7,189 nucleotides of DNA, from positions 1 to 7,189 of the forward strand of contig FR878785.1 in the NCBI GenBank assembly GCA_000434395.1. Direction: 5' to 3'. Shown here piece after piece: positions 7,096-7,189 of the stretch. The notes beneath the pieces are model-generated. The model saw nothing but the letters and a program-made list of their open reading frames with translations. It did not search any database and had not been told where the DNA came from. The DNA comes from Clostridium sp. CAG:568. Its GTDB lineage: Bacteria; Bacillota_I; Bacilli_A; RFN20; CAG-288. The position numbers and the translations under genes were made by a program. Position 1 is the first letter of the stretch, and each line of letters starts with the position of its first letter.

Positions 7096-7189
7096 TTATT
7101 TCTTTTCATTATCTGTTTTAAAGCATCGAAAAAGCCAGCTCAATTCAACTTTCATTTGAAAAGCCAAAGTTGCGAAATCGCCGACAAGT
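7096..7189 (-). other. Possible 3' end of an upstream gene, cut by the window edge
   Basis: On the minus strand one frame is open from the window edge for 30 codons and ends with TAA at 7098-7096. The tail reads LSWLFRCFKTDNEKK at its end. It would finish 120 bases before the lipoprotein start, a plausible distance for an upstream gene. However, the plus strand is also open through the same bases, from an ATG at 7045 with no ribosome site to the edge, so openness alone proves little. I do not recognise either product. No terminator with a T-run follows the TAA. Confidence 0.25.

Noticed and set aside
7108..7113. GATAAT on the minus strand as a -10 element
   Set aside because: No acceptable -35 hexamer lies 15-18 bases upstream.
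7146..7172. Inverted repeat CAACTTT / AAAGTTG with a 13-base loop as a terminator
   Set aside because: The stem is only 7 bp, AT-rich, and no T-run follows on either strand.

Overview
The window is an AT-rich bacterial segment holding three complete genes, all on the minus strand and closely spaced (37 and 57 bases apart), so probably one operon read from right to left. Two products are lipoproteins with a Gram-positive-style lipobox (cysteine at residue 21). The third is a membrane-anchored glycoside hydrolase. Strong AAGGAG-type ribosome binding sites, high A+T, stops TAA, TAA and TAG, and tryptophan encoded by TGG suggest a low-GC Firmicute (Clostridia, Erysipelotrichia or a relative) using the standard code, plausibly from a gut or rumen habitat. 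The habitat and lineage are inferred from family resemblance, not shown directly.

Layout in transcription order. 7189-6976 is the leader: an uncertain open frame at the window edge, a cluster of CCAGTTA/CCGGTTA half-sites around an AACCGGTT palindrome, and a short palindrome touching the Shine-Dalgarno. 6975-4633 encodes a 780-residue lipoprotein with a Big_2-like domain, three related CBM6/35-like beta-sandwich modules and an aromatic-rich C-terminal domain. 4595-1641 encodes a 984-residue family 3 glycoside hydrolase whose domains are in reversed order (alpha/beta domain, FnIII-like domain, then TIM barrel) and which has a transmembrane helix at each end. A perfect 13-bp hairpin at 1605-1635 separates it from the last gene, 1583-153, a lipoprotein of the calcineurin-like metallophosphoesterase family. 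A clear intrinsic terminator at 112-144 ends the unit. I see no gene in 1-111.

Working together (inference): all three products should sit on the outer face of the cytoplasmic membrane. The first probably binds a glycan, the second removes sugars from a glycoside, and the third removes phosphate or cleaves a phosphodiester. The set reads as a small surface module for a phosphorylated glycan or glycolipid. No transporter, regulator or mobile element is visible, so the locus may continue beyond the right edge. The reversed GH3 order is an established variant; the least explained parts are the C-terminal domain of the 780-residue protein and the pairing of GH3 with the phosphoesterase.
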